DNA of 64,000 nucleotides from G963678095 sp963678095. Lineage in GTDB: Bacteria > Bacillota > Negativicutes > Selenomonadales > Selenomonadaceae. The DNA lies in the NCBI GenBank assembly GCA_963678095.2, contig OY782746.1, positions 806,001 through 870,000 of the forward strand, written 5' to 3'. A program made the position numbers and the translations under genes. The notes below the pieces were generated by a model. It worked only from the letters and a program-made list of their open reading frames with translations, made no database searches and was not told where the DNA came from. This document shows, one piece after another, positions 10,407-19,835 of this stretch; position 1 is the first letter of the stretch; each line of letters starts with the position of its first letter.

Positions 10407-11018
10407 TTAGTTGGCAATTACCTTAACCATACTTGGGCGGATTACCCGTGCCTGCACAATATAACCCTTTTGCAATTCTTCAACCACCGTATCATCTTCC
10501 TTCGTGGCATCTTCAACCCGCATGACGGCCTGATGGAAATTGGGGTCAAATTTTTCCCCCACGGCTTTGATTGGTTCGAGTCCATTTTTCTGCAGTACCG
10601 CTGCCAGCTGATTGTATACCATGACAATCCCTTCCCGCAGCGAATCGGCATCCGCGGTTTCTGCGGCCAAAGCCCGTTCAAAATTATCAACTAACGGCAG
10701 CAGCTCCGTCATGAAATTTTGTAGCACGACTGCTGAAAGTTCTTCTTTTTCCTGCTTTGTCCGGCGGCGAAAATTATCAAAGTCGGCTCTGAGACGCATC
10801 AGGCGGTCGTTCGCCTCCTGTAGCTCAGCATCCTTTTTATCATTCTCAGCCTGGAGCATCGCTTCAGCTGCTTCTTCCGCGGTTTCCTTTATCGAAGCCT
10901 GGCCGTCCTGCCCTTCGGTTTCTTCAGCAAGCCCCTGCTGCGCCTGTTCAATTTCCTTTTCCATATCTTCCATAATGACAGAATCCTTTTTCTTCATCTC
11001 TTCCTTCATAAATGGCAT
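10407..11018 (-). CDS. grpE: Nucleotide exchange factor GrpE
   Basis: Releases ADP from DnaK. 203 residues: an acidic, disordered N-terminus (about 1-50), a long coiled coil (about 55-110, including RLMRLRADFDNFRRRT) and the C-terminal beta-wing (PNFHQAVMRVED; QKGYIVQARVIRPSMVKV). I chose the ATG at 11018: AGGTGAGG lies 8 bases before it, while a TTG six bases upstream would be too close. Second gene of the hrcA operon. Confidence 0.95.
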   Translation of the reverse strand: MPFMKEEMKKKDSVIMEDMEKEIEQAQQGLAEETEGQDGQASIKETAEEAAEAMLQAENDKKDAELQEANDRLMRLRADFDNFRRRTKQEKEELSAVVLQNFMTELLPLVDNFERALAAETADADSLREGIVMVYNQLAAVLQKNGLEPIKAVGEKFDPNFHQAVMRVEDATKEDDTVVEELQKGYIVQARVIRPSMVKVIAN

Positions 11019-11073
11019 CTTCAAAACCTCACCTCTTTATTAAAATCTATCATGATTGACAGCCAAGCGCCAT

Positions 11074-12099
11074 CTACCATCTAAACTGTTTTAGCACCTG
11101 TGTCAGATTTACATTCATAAAATCGAGCAAGGCCATCGCCTTGGCATATTCCATTCGGGTCGGTCCAAGCACAGCAATCGTCCCCAGCAATTGTCCGTCC
11201 ATATGATACGTAGCACTGACAATGCTGCAATCCTGAATTCCACTATACTTATTTTCCTGCCCAATGGTAACTGTCAACCCGCTACCGCGAGAGGCATTTA
11301 AAATATCACAGAGCAGCTGCTCTTCTTCCAGCATCAGCAACAAGTTTTTCACCTTGTCAACATCCCGGAACTCTGGTTGATTGAGCAATTGGGTCGTTCC
11401 GCCAAGGTAGAGCCGTTCTTTTTTTTGCTCTGCCAGGGCTCGATGGATCACATCGAGCGCCGCTTCAAACAATGAGCTGTCCATGATATCATTTTTAATC
11501 CGGCGCAAAACGGCCGAACTGATCGAGTCCAGCGTCTGTCCGGCCAGGCATTCATTTACAGAACGGGCAATCTGTTGAAAATCCTCAAATACAGCTCCGG
11601 ACGGCATCGGAATTATCTTGTTTTCAATAAAACCGACATCCGTCATGATGACGGCAATGACCCGCGAATCATCAAGTGGCAAAAAACGCAGGCACCTAAA
11701 TGCAGCCTGGGAAAGCTGCGGGGCAAGAACTAATGAAACATTCTTGGTCATTCGTGATATAATCTTTGCCGTCTCCTGGAAGACCTCTTCCACTCGCTGC
11801 ACTTTTGCCTTATACCAATTTCTGATCAGAGTCATTTCATTTTGCGTCACGGTTTCCGGCCGCACGAGATCATCAACATAAAAGCGATACCCCTGCGAGG
11901 ACGGAATACGACCCGAGGACGTGTGCAGCTGCTCCAAGTAGCCGAGCGCTTCGAGATCAGCCATCTCATTGCGAATGGTAGCCGGACTTACGCCGAGATC
12001 GTATTTGCGGGCAATTGTTCTAGAGCCAATAGGTTCTGCCGTGGAAATATAATCGTTAATAATCGCTTTTAGAATGCGTTGTTTTCGTTCATCAAGCAT
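11074..12099 (-). CDS. hrcA: Heat-inducible transcription repressor HrcA
   Basis: A repressor that binds CIRCE and is kept active by GroEL. 341 residues. The N-terminal winged helix has SRTIARKYDLGVSPATIRNE and the wing LHTSSGRIPS; the GAF-like and dimerisation domains follow. I chose the ATG at 12099 (MLDERKQRIL), preceded by GGGGGTGG; the longer frame would run through the CIRCE. It autoregulates through the CIRCE at 12117-12143. First gene of the heat-shock operon. Confidence 0.96.
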   Translation of the reverse strand: MLDERKQRILKAIINDYISTAEPIGSRTIARKYDLGVSPATIRNEMADLEALGYLEQLHTSSGRIPSSQGYRFYVDDLVRPETVTQNEMTLIRNWYKAKVQRVEEVFQETAKIISRMTKNVSLVLAPQLSQAAFRCLRFLPLDDSRVIAVIMTDVGFIENKIIPMPSGAVFEDFQQIARSVNECLAGQTLDSISSAVLRRIKNDIMDSSLFEAALDVIHRALAEQKKERLYLGGTTQLLNQPEFRDVDKVKNLLLMLEEEQLLCDILNASRGSGLTVTIGQENKYSGIQDCSIVSATYHMDGQLLGTIAVLGPTRMEYAKAMALLDFMNVNLTQVLKQFRW

Positions 12100-12116
12100 C
12101 TTTCCACCCCCTATTG

Positions 12117-12143
12117 TTAGCACTCTGAACAAGTGAGTGCTAA
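12117..12143 (-). promoter_or_regulatory. CIRCE operator
   Basis: TTAGCACTC, nine spacer bases and GAGTGCTAA: a perfect copy of the HrcA-binding consensus. It lies between the promoter and the hrcA start and makes the operon heat-inducible. Confidence 0.99.
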
Positions 12144-12154
12144 TGTCTAATAAA

Positions 12155-12183
12155 AATGTACCACGCTTTCAGAAAAAAGTCAA
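12155..12183 (-). promoter_or_regulatory. Promoter of the hrcA-grpE-dnaK-dnaJ operon
   Basis: On the minus strand TTGACT (12183-12178), 17 bases, TACATT (12160-12155). The expected start site falls just before or at the CIRCE, which explains repression by HrcA. Confidence 0.88.
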
Positions 12184-12240
12184 TAATCTTTGCGGGATTT
12201 TACCGGTCTGGAAAAATTTATTTCTCCAGGCCGAATCCGG

Positions 12241-13380
12241 TCAGTCATCAAGCAAAAAGGCGGCAAAGACCTGATTGCCGTATTTCATTCCCAGGCAGGT
12301 CAGCCGACAGCCATTTTCATCCGCCTGTAAAAGCTTTTGACCTCTAAGTTGACTGATAATTTTTCCGTATACGGACCACAGAGAGCAGTCAAACTTCCTG
12401 GCAAATGCATCCGCCAGAATCCCCTGGCTTGTCCGCAGGGCCAGAAAACAAAATTCCTCCATCAGTATTTCACGCGTCATACGTTCTTCTTCAAAGGCAA
12501 CCCGTTTCCCTGAAAAAACGCTTGTCACATACTCATCAACTGCTGCCAGATTGGCAAAGCGGCGATTTTTATAATAGGAATGCGCGGCGGCGCCGAGTCC
12601 GATATAGGGCCGGTCAAGCCAGTAGCCAAGATTATGTCGGCTGGCAAAGCCGCTGCGGGCAAAATTCGATATTTCATAACGCGCATAGCCGCAGCGCGGC
12701 AATTCATCGGTTATATAGTCGTACATCCTCTCCACCGCTTCTTCGTCGGGCAGTTCGAGCGTGCCTTGCTGACTAAGCTGCGCCAGCATCGTCCCCTCCT
12801 CCAGTTGAAGACCATAAATGGATATATGCTCGATTTCAAGTGCCAATGCCGTTTCGACACTGGCCTTAAGCTGGCTCAGACTCTGCCCCGGCAGGCCATA
12901 CATCAGATCCAGACTGATATTTTCAAAGCCAGCCGCACGAGCCAAATGGATCGCCTCTATTGCCTCATTTCCGGAATGAATCCTGCCGATTCGTTTCAGC
13001 AGTTCATCAGCAAAACTTTGTACGCCGAAACTGATCCGATTGATGCCACCGCGGCGCAGCATGTCCAGTTTTTTCCGAGTAACCGTCCCCGGATTGGCCT
13101 CAATCGTAGCTTCTGCCATCTCACTCCAGCAAAAGGCCTGCTGTAGCGTCGTCAGGATATCTGCCAGCAGTTCATCCGCCAATAGTGTCGGCGTCCCACC
13201 GCCAATATAGAGGGTTGTTACGGTTTCACCGGATAAAGAAGAGCCTTGTGCCGCGATTTCCTGGCACAAGGCTTTTGTATATTCTTTCTGCATTTCACGG
13301 CTGCCGGCTGCCGAGGGAAAATCACAATAATAGCACTTTTGCCGGCAAAAGGGAATGTGGATATATACTCCGATTTCCAT
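12241..13380 (-). CDS. hemW: Radical SAM heme chaperone HemW
   Basis: 379 residues, related to HemN but shorter. The cluster motif is CRQKCYYCDF (residues 12-21), with three Cys in CxxxCxxC spacing; it lacks the extra Cys after them that marks true coproporphyrinogen oxidases, so the heme-chaperone assignment is preferred. A HemN C-terminal domain covers about 270-379. Its ATG overlaps the lepA stop by one base (TGATG), so the two are translationally coupled, a common Firmicute arrangement. Confidence 0.92.
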   Translation of the reverse strand: MEIGVYIHIPFCRQKCYYCDFPSAAGSREMQKEYTKALCQEIAAQGSSLSGETVTTLYIGGGTPTLLADELLADILTTLQQAFCWSEMAEATIEANPGTVTRKKLDMLRRGGINRISFGVQSFADELLKRIGRIHSGNEAIEAIHLARAAGFENISLDLMYGLPGQSLSQLKASVETALALEIEHISIYGLQLEEGTMLAQLSQQGTLELPDEEAVERMYDYITDELPRCGYARYEISNFARSGFASRHNLGYWLDRPYIGLGAAAHSYYKNRRFANLAAVDEYVTSVFSGKRVAFEEERMTREILMEEFCFLALRTSQGILADAFARKFDCSLWSVYGKIISQLRGQKLLQADENGCRLTCLGMKYGNQVFAAFLLDD

Positions 13381-15176
13381 CAGTCGATCTTCAAAATCGC
13401 CATGAAGGCTTCCTGTGGCACTTCTACCGAGCCTACCGACTTCATGCGTTTTTTTCCTTCTTTTTGTTTCTCCAGCAGTTTGCGCTTACGCGAGATATCG
13501 CCACCATAGCACTTGGCCAGAACATCCTTGCGCATCGCCCGCACGGTTTCTCTGGCAATAATCTTGTTGCCTACCGCCGCCTGTATCGGAATTTCAAACA
13601 TCTGCTGCGGAATAATGCCTTTGAGTTTTGCCGCCAGCTGCCGTCCACGCATGGCCGCCCGGTCCGTGTGAACAATATTCGACAAGGCATCGACGGCCTC
13701 GCCATTGAGAAGAATATCGAGTTTTACCAGTTTTGATGGCCGGTAGTCTGCCAATTCATAATCAAGTGAGGCATAACCGCGCGTTGAGGATTTTAATCGG
13801 TCAAAATAATCATAGATGATCTCATTGAGCGGAATATGATAGATAATCATTACCCGATTTACATCAAGATAATCCATGTTTTTAAATTCGCCGCGTTTTT
13901 CCTGCGAAATTTCCATAACCGCCCCAACATAATCATTTGGGACAATCACCGTAGCTTTTACATATGGCTCCTCAATGTGTTCGATCTCGGTCGTCGGCGG
14001 CAAATTGGAAGGGTTATCAATCCGGATCATCTCGCCATTTGTCTTGTAGACATGATAAATAACACTCGGGGCCGTCGTGATCAATTTCAGATTATATTCA
14101 CGTTCCAGCCGTTCCTGAATGACATCCATATGCAACAGCCCCAAAAAGCCGCAGCGATAGCCAAACCCCAGGGCCACGGAAGTCTCGGGTTCAAACATCA
14201 GAGCTGCATCATTGAGCTGCAATTTTTCCAGAGCATCCTTGAGATTGTCATAATCCGCACTGTCCACCGGGTAAAGGCCGCAGTAAACCATCGGATTGAC
14301 TCCACGGTATCCCGGCAAAGCTTCTACTGCCGGACGAGACGCGGACGTCACCGTATCACCGACACGAACATCTTTTACATTTTTCAAACTACCGGCGATA
14401 AAGCCCACCTGTCCGGCAGACAGTTCCGGCATATTGACCGGGGCCGGACAAAAAGAGCCGATATCCGTTACTTCAAAGGTCTTCCCGGTAGCCATCATCT
14501 TTAAGGTCATGCCCGGTTTGATGCAGCCATCGATCACGCGGATATGGGCAATAGCCCCCTTATAGGAATCAAAGTTCGAATCAAAGATCAATGCCCGCAG
14601 GGGTTTTTCTGGATCACCGGCGGGTGCCGGAATTTTCTCAACGATCTGATCAAGAATCGCTTCAATGCCAATGCCGGATTTTGCACTGGCAAGAACAGCA
14701 TCCGATGTGTCCAGCCCGATGATATCTTCAATTTCGCGTTTTACAAGCTCCGGCTCTGCACTGGGCAGATCAATCTTGTTGATGACCGGGATAATTTCAA
14801 GGTCATTTTCCAGAGCCATATAGACATTGGCCAACGTCTGCGCTTCGACCCCCTGTGCCGCATCCACGACCAGCAACGCCCCTTCGCAAGCAGCCAAACT
14901 ACGGGAAACCTCGTAGGTAAAATCGACATGGCCGGGCGTATCGATGAGGTTTAGCTCATACATTTCGCCATCCTTGCCTTTATAGTTTAACCGAACCGTC
15001 TGCGCCTTGATCGTAATCCCCCGTTCACGTTCAAGGTCCATGCTATCAAGAACCTGCGCCTCCATCTCACGAGCAGATAAGGCCCCGGTATATTCAATAA
15101 GCCGGTCGGCAATGGTCGATTTTCCGTGGTCAATATGAGCAATAATTGAGAAATTACGAATGTTTTTTGTCTGCAT
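13380..15176 (-). CDS. lepA: Elongation factor 4 (LepA)
   Basis: A translational GTPase that acts on stalled or mistranslocated ribosomes. 598 residues. G motifs are visible: AHIDHGKST (G1), DTPGHVDF (G3), NKIDLP (G4) and SAKSGIG (G5). EF-G-like domains II, III and V and the LepA-specific C-terminal domain (ending near [18 protein letters not shown]) follow. ATG with a GGAGG site; its promoter is at 15213-15242. Confidence 0.97.
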   Translation of the reverse strand: MQTKNIRNFSIIAHIDHGKSTIADRLIEYTGALSAREMEAQVLDSMDLERERGITIKAQTVRLNYKGKDGEMYELNLIDTPGHVDFTYEVSRSLAACEGALLVVDAAQGVEAQTLANVYMALENDLEIIPVINKIDLPSAEPELVKREIEDIIGLDTSDAVLASAKSGIGIEAILDQIVEKIPAPAGDPEKPLRALIFDSNFDSYKGAIAHIRVIDGCIKPGMTLKMMATGKTFEVTDIGSFCPAPVNMPELSAGQVGFIAGSLKNVKDVRVGDTVTSASRPAVEALPGYRGVNPMVYCGLYPVDSADYDNLKDALEKLQLNDAALMFEPETSVALGFGYRCGFLGLLHMDVIQERLEREYNLKLITTAPSVIYHVYKTNGEMIRIDNPSNLPPTTEIEHIEEPYVKATVIVPNDYVGAVMEISQEKRGEFKNMDYLDVNRVMIIYHIPLNEIIYDYFDRLKSSTRGYASLDYELADYRPSKLVKLDILLNGEAVDALSNIVHTDRAAMRGRQLAAKLKGIIPQQMFEIPIQAAVGNKIIARETVRAMRKDVLAKCYGGDISRKRKLLEKQKEGKKRMKSVGSVEVPQEAFMAILKID

Positions 15177-15212
15177 TTTTTCCTCCTGCGAGCCAATTAC
15201 GAATATTGGTTC

Positions 15213-15242
15213 ATTATATCATCTTAGCGGCAACCCTAGCAA
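15213..15242 (-). promoter_or_regulatory. Promoter of lepA-hemW
   Basis: On the minus strand TTGCTA (15242-15237), 18-base spacer, TATAAT (15218-15213), about 37 bases upstream of the lepA ATG. Confidence 0.75.
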
Positions 15243-15279
15243 GCACCTGCACCTGAGCCCTCTGAATAAAATTAAGGGG

Positions 15280-15308
15280 TTGCTTTTTCATTTTCCACAT
15301 GCTAAAAT
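15280..15308 (+). promoter_or_regulatory. Promoter of rpsT
   Basis: TTGCTT (15280-15285), 17-base spacer, TAAAAT (15303-15308), about 35 bases upstream of the rpsT start. It is divergent from the lepA promoter. Confidence 0.8.
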
Positions 15309-15342
15309 GTTCAGGTAACAAGCTATTAAGGGGGTGAAATTC

Positions 15343-15609
15343 TTGCCAAATATTAAATCATCTATTCTTAGTGTAAAATCCGACGCTAAACGTCGTGCTC
15401 AAAACTTCGCTGCGAAATCTGCTGTTAAAACTGCAGCCCGTAAATTCATCGATGCTGTTGAAGCCGGTAAAGCTGATGAAGCAAAAGCCCTCCTTATCGT
15501 TGCTAGCAAAACACTTGATCAGGCAGCTGCAAACCGTGTATATCACAAAAATGCTGTAGCCCGTAAAAAGTCCCGTTTGGCTCGCAAACTGAACGCGTTA
15601 GTAAAATAA
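15343..15609 (+). CDS. rpsT: 30S ribosomal protein bS20
   Basis: An 88-residue basic helical protein of the small subunit. S20 proteins begin M-P-N-I-K-S, so I place the start at the TTG at 15343 rather than the GTG three codons upstream; an AGGGGGTG site sits about 7 bases before it. The unusual TTG start fits the known weak, autoregulated initiation of rpsT in other bacteria. Single-gene unit with its own promoter and terminator. Confidence 0.95.
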   Translation: MPNIKSSILSVKSDAKRRAQNFAAKSAVKTAARKFIDAVEAGKADEAKALLIVASKTLDQAAANRVYHKNAVARKKSRLARKLNALVK

Positions 15610-15650
15610 TTTTACATTTATGTAATAAATGGGCAAATGCCCTGAAACGC

Positions 15651-15686
15651 AAAAAATACCAGTTACTTATGTAGCTGGTATTTTTT
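15651..15686. terminator. Bidirectional terminator between rpsT and holA
   Basis: A 16-base stem (AAAAAATACCAGTTAC with 15671-15686, one wobble pair) around TTAT, flanked by A and T runs. It serves convergent rpsT and holA. Confidence 0.9.
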
Positions 15687-15698
15687 ATTGCCCAAAAC

Positions 15699-16739
15699 TC
15701 AGTCCTGGCGCTGCTGGCATAATTCAATGATGATTTTTTCCAATAGCGCGGCATCGGCGTAGCCACTCTTAAACAGATAATCTGCTTCAGCCAAATCGAG
15801 CATTGCCACCTTTAAGGCGTCCTCACTGAAATTGCGGCTTTTTTGTCCCACTTTTTCGGCAATGAACGGCACCAACCCCAGCGGGCCAGCAAGCTGCCGG
15901 CCCCGGCACCCACGCGCCTCCAGTGTTTTTGCCTGCCACAGCTGCCGCACATGACGAGTCAGGAGTGCTGCCAGCTGCAAAGAATAGGTCCCAGCCGCCA
16001 GCTGTTCACGTAAAAGCCGCAGCGCTTTGGCCACATTTTTATCACTGACGGCATCGAGCATAGCAAACGCTGAAACTTCCGGCAGCCCGGACAAGACCGC
16101 GAGCAGATCGTCTTTTGTAATCTGCTTACGCTCGGTGTAAAGAGCAAGCTTTCCCAGCTCCTGATCGAGAAATCCCAGCGATATCTTCTGCATCATACCG
16201 ATGCCCTCGAGCAGATAGGCATAGGCCTCTCGATCGAGAGATTTCCCCAATTCAAGTAATTTGCTTTGCAGCCAGTCACCAATCCCCCAGACCGGAATCG
16301 GATCTGCTTCCACAACCAAGCCATGTTTTTCGATCACCTTATAAAGTTTTCGCCGCTTGTCAGCTTTTTCACTCAATTGAAAAATAACGACGCTGTACGG
16401 CGGCATGTCAGAAAGAGTCGCCATAAAGCGCTCCTCAAGCTTGCTGGGCTTCGACTTCGCCCCAGCAGTATTTTTTTTCTCCTTAAACAGCTGGCTATTG
16501 CGGACTAAAACCACATTGCGATCAGCAAAAAAAGGGGCTGAATCAATCAGATTCAGCAGCTCTTCCAGCCCGATATCGCCATTTATCTTCTGCAGCCCTT
16601 CAACATCACCTGGAGGCAAAAGCCTTTCCAGTAACGCCTGCATGACCTTTTCCGCCAGATACTGTTCTTCACCAGCAATCAGATAGACTCCATGACGGCT
16701 CCCTTTTTTTATCTCAGCCATAGCCTGTCCATAATTCAT
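15699..16739 (-). CDS. holA: DNA polymerase III delta subunit HolA
   Basis: The clamp-loader subunit that opens the beta clamp. 346 residues. Three AAA+-like domains are recognisable: the N-terminus has GVYLIAGEEQYLAEKVMQ (a degenerate P-loop region), the middle NVVLVRNSQLF and SVVIFQLSEKADKRRKLYK, and the C-terminal collar domain follows from about 210. It lies downstream of comEC as in many Firmicutes. 79 bases separate it from the comEC stop; I see no convincing promoter there. Confidence 0.94.
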   Translation of the reverse strand: MNYGQAMAEIKKGSRHGVYLIAGEEQYLAEKVMQALLERLLPPGDVEGLQKINGDIGLEELLNLIDSAPFFADRNVVLVRNSQLFKEKKNTAGAKSKPSKLEERFMATLSDMPPYSVVIFQLSEKADKRRKLYKVIEKHGLVVEADPIPVWGIGDWLQSKLLELGKSLDREAYAYLLEGIGMMQKISLGFLDQELGKLALYTERKQITKDDLLAVLSGLPEVSAFAMLDAVSDKNVAKALRLLREQLAAGTYSLQLAALLTRHVRQLWQAKTLEARGCRGRQLAGPLGLVPFIAEKVGQKSRNFSEDALKVAMLDLAEADYLFKSGYADAALLEKIIIELCQQRQD

Positions 16740-16818
16740 TATACCACCCGTTTTCCTTATGCTTCCTTCATTCTAAAAGTATATAAAATAAAAGGAACAA
16801 ACGCAACGCTTTAATTGC

Positions 16819-19200
16819 TCAGCTATCGGCAAAAGTATGGACAAAAAGATTCTTCCCATCACATTCAAAGACAACCGCCCCATCCCTGTCCGTGCGCAAC
16901 AAAGCCGCTCCCTCCCCTTCAATTCTCTGCAAGGTTTCAACATGCGGATGACCAAACGAATTATCCGCGCCAACAGAAATTACCGCCCAACGCGGATGTA
17001 CAGCCTGCAAAAATTCAGGGCTCGATGATCCCTTTGATCCATGGTGGCCTATTTTCAGCACATCGCTTCTGACCTCCTGCCCGCTCTCGAGCAGAGCTTT
17101 TTCTCCATCGGCCGTCAAATCGCCGGTGAACAAAAAACTGTAGCCTTTATAAGCGGCTCGGATCACTGTCGACATTTCGTTGCCAGTTCGACGCAAGGCA
17201 TCCTCCGGAGCCTGCAGAATTTTAAATTCCACGCCGTCAACGACAATTCGCTCTCCGGTGCAGGCCGGTGCAAACGATAATGCCGGCTCCAAGGAAAAAT
17301 TCAGCTTGGTCGTCCGGGCATATTCCTGGCGGCTTTCCCTACCGATCAACACCTGCGTGGCCGGAGTATGCCGCAAAACACCGGCCAGCCCACCGGCATG
17401 ATCCTCATGGGCATGTGTCAACAGCAAAAAGCTCAGCCGGCGAACACCATAGTGACGGAGATATGGCGCTACAACGCGTTCTCCAACATCAAAATCGCCT
17501 TGGCGACTGCCGCCAGTATCAATCATAACAGCCTGGCGGTGCGGCGTGATCAAAAGAGCCGCATCGCCTTGCCCGACGTCAATAAAATGGACCTGTAGCG
17601 GCTGTTCTTGCAGCTCATGCCAGAAAAAAAAGACCAGCCCCGCAAATAGCCCTGCCAGGAGTGGGCGCTGCCAACGGACAACCTGCGGCCAAAAAAACTG
17701 CGACCCCTCCCGGTCCAGGAGCAGACAAAGGATTCCATAATATAATCCCCCTACTCCCGGCGCCATCGGTGGCAGATAAACACTGGCTCCCGGCAAAACA
17801 GCAATCAGCCGGGTCAGGTTATAGACCAGCCCAATCAGCAGACTGCACAGCGCAAACAGCAGCGTCTGCAGTCCGGTTGCCACCAGGCCAACAACAATGG
17901 CCATAAGTCCAATCACAATCATGGATTCGACAATTGGCACGGCAATCAGGTTGGCCAGCAGAGAGCTGAGTGAAAGGGCGTTGAAATACCAGGCCAATAG
18001 CGGCATAACCGCCAGCTGGGCACCGATCGTCACTGCCAGATTGGCTGCCAGCCAGGGAGGCAAAATCACAAACCGGCACTGCAGACAGGGGGATACATAG
18101 AGCAGCCCGGCCGTGGCCGCAAATGATAACTGGAAGCTTATATCTACCAGCAGTCCAGGCTGCCAGGCGAGCAAAAGCAGGGCCGTAATTGTCAACAGAC
18201 GTACCGCCTCACTTTTTCTGCCGGCAGCCAGGGCCGTGAAGGCACAAATCCCCATCAATGCGGAACGCAGCACCGGTGGTGTGCAGCCAGCAAAAACCGC
18301 ATAGACTACAATCACAGCGGCTACCACCAGCGCCGTCAGCGCACGGCGAAAACGAAAAATGCCACAGAGCCAGTTCAAGGTCCCGGCCAGCAGTGTTATA
18401 TGCGATCCCGATACGGATAAAATATGGACAATCCCGGTTGTCGTAAATGCCGTGAGCAGTTCTGGTTTTATGCCCTCATAACCGCCAAAAAGCATAGCAA
18501 ACAGCGCCGCCGCATCCGTTTCCGGCATTACACGTTGCATAGCCAGCAGCAGTTCCTGACGAATTCGGGCTACCCAGCGCAAAAAAACAGCCGTTTCGCG
18601 TGGTTCTATGCGTATTTCCTGTTTTCCCGCCATAAGCCTGGCATGAATCCCCTGCCTCGCAGCTGCGGCGACAGCATCGATGCGTCCCGGATTCTGATAC
18701 GTATGTAAAGCTCGCACTTCAACCGCAGCCTCTATCTCGTCACCAATTCTGCCGGCGGCAAACCCTGCCTGCCGCTGGCTGTAAAGATACGCCTGCCCGC
18801 TGACCGCTTTTTCTGTCCCGGCCACTATTACGGATTTAGCTTCTATGATATAGCGAACGGAAATAATTCCATCTTCCATTTTTCGTTCCTGTGGTGCCTC
18901 TTTAATAATTCCCTGAACCTGCACCATCTGCTTCGTAAAAAAAGAAATGTCATCTGCTGGCAAAACCAAACTTTGTGCCCCCCGGCCGCAGCCCAGGAGA
19001 AAAAACAGCAGACAAAATCCCCAGATAATTCCTTTTTTCTGTTTGCGGATGCTGTAGCTGATAAATACAAGCAGCAGAGCTCCAAGCGACAGTAGCCACA
19101 CGATTGGTATCGGCATCAGCCTTGCCGAACCAGCATAAATCCCCACAGCAAAAAAAGCCAGCACAGCATTAAGGAACAGCTGCTGGCTGGCGGCTTTCAT
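16819..19200 (-). CDS. comEC: DNA internalisation protein ComEC/Rec2
   Basis: The membrane channel for single-stranded DNA uptake in transformation. 793 residues. Hydrophobic helices and the DUF4131 region lie N-terminal, the Competence membrane domain in the middle (about 205-480, with TGIVHILSVSGSHITLLAG), and a metallo-beta-lactamase domain at the C-terminus with LLTHAHEDHAGGL and a later GHHGSKGSS. All parts look intact. Its ATG (19200-19198) overlaps the stop codon that an unbroken comEA would use (ATGA), showing former translational coupling. The upstream partner is truncated, so uptake may be impaired. Confidence 0.95.
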   Translation of the reverse strand: MKAASQQLFLNAVLAFFAVGIYAGSARLMPIPIVWLLSLGALLLVFISYSIRKQKKGIIWGFCLLFFLLGCGRGAQSLVLPADDISFFTKQMVQVQGIIKEAPQERKMEDGIISVRYIIEAKSVIVAGTEKAVSGQAYLYSQRQAGFAAGRIGDEIEAAVEVRALHTYQNPGRIDAVAAAARQGIHARLMAGKQEIRIEPRETAVFLRWVARIRQELLLAMQRVMPETDAAALFAMLFGGYEGIKPELLTAFTTTGIVHILSVSGSHITLLAGTLNWLCGIFRFRRALTALVVAAVIVVYAVFAGCTPPVLRSALMGICAFTALAAGRKSEAVRLLTITALLLLAWQPGLLVDISFQLSFAATAGLLYVSPCLQCRFVILPPWLAANLAVTIGAQLAVMPLLAWYFNALSLSSLLANLIAVPIVESMIVIGLMAIVVGLVATGLQTLLFALCSLLIGLVYNLTRLIAVLPGASVYLPPMAPGVGGLYYGILCLLLDREGSQFFWPQVVRWQRPLLAGLFAGLVFFFWHELQEQPLQVHFIDVGQGDAALLITPHRQAVMIDTGGSRQGDFDVGERVVAPYLRHYGVRRLSFLLLTHAHEDHAGGLAGVLRHTPATQVLIGRESRQEYARTTKLNFSLEPALSFAPACTGERIVVDGVEFKILQAPEDALRRTGNEMSTVIRAAYKGYSFLFTGDLTADGEKALLESGQEVRSDVLKIGHHGSKGSSSPEFLQAVHPRWAVISVGADNSFGHPHVETLQRIEGEGAALLRTDRDGAVVFECDGKNLFVHTFADS

Positions 19201-19259
19201 AGCGTAATCTTATCCTTTAATTTTTCATATTTTGCCGATCCTAGGCCGCGGACTTTTTT

Positions 19260-19730
19260 TTAATCCTCAAGCTGCGTAAACGGACCCTGCTGCTGCCGAT
19301 ATTCAACAATCCGCTTGGCCATGGCCGGGCCAATTCCCGGCAGTGAATCAAGCGCCTTCTCATCCGCCGTATTGATGCTGATCCGCCCCTCCGCCTGCGG
19401 CAAAGTTACGGCTGGCGCAGCAGTTTTTTCGGGAACAGCAATCTGCGCTCCGTCTTTAAGTGCTTGCGCCATATTGACTTTATCCGCATCCGCACTCGGC
19501 AAAAGTCCCCCACAGGCCTTTACCGCATCCATCACCCGGGCACCAGAATTTAGCTGTACAACGCCAGAATGATTTACCGCTCCTGAAACATACACCATCA
19601 TCGTTGTTTCCGCTGCTGATTCTCTTCCCGCCGGAGCAAGCACTGCTGGCGGCTGCGCATAAAATAAGCCGCCAAGAATACACGCTGCCAGAGCGGCAAG
19701 GACCATCAAGGAACGCTTGTACATCGGCAT
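19260..19730 (-). CDS. comEA: Competence DNA receptor ComEA, truncated by an in-frame stop
   Basis: ComEA binds double-stranded DNA at the cell surface and hands it to ComEC. The 156-residue product has an N-terminal membrane anchor (about 5-25), an SLBB-like domain (about 45-100) and the first helix-hairpin-helix (SINTADEKALDSLPGIGPAM). It stops at TAA (19262-19260) right after GPFTQLED. Reading on in the same frame gives KKVRGLGSAKYEKLKDKITL and a TGA at 19199-19197, exactly the missing second hairpin. One base change (TTA to TAA) explains this. A TATAAT element upstream (19779-19774) may be its promoter. Either a degraded gene, a tolerated truncation or a sequence error. Confidence 0.9.
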   Translation of the reverse strand: MPMYKRSLMVLAALAACILGGLFYAQPPAVLAPAGRESAAETTMMVYVSGAVNHSGVVQLNSGARVMDAVKACGGLLPSADADKVNMAQALKDGAQIAVPEKTAAPAVTLPQAEGRISINTADEKALDSLPGIGPAMAKRIVEYRQQQGPFTQLED

Positions 19731-19798
19731 TATGCCGCGCCTCCAACTCTAAAATGACATGATGTGTTGTCGGATTATAGAAAATTTTCAAAATATTA

Positions 19799-19828
19799 TT
19801 ATACGGCCGCCGCTAATCGCGGCCGTAT
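19799..19828 (-). terminator. Terminator after the HD-GYP gene
   Basis: A perfect 10-bp GC-rich stem (19801-19810 with 19819-19828) is followed on the minus strand by AATAATATTTTG. Placed 8 bases after the HD-GYP stop. Confidence 0.75.
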
Positions 19829-19835
19829 GTCGTCT

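Noticed and set aside
19254..19262. A frameshift on the A8 run as the cause of comEA truncation
   Set aside because: The tail is in the same frame as the body, so no indel is needed; a point change to TAA explains it.
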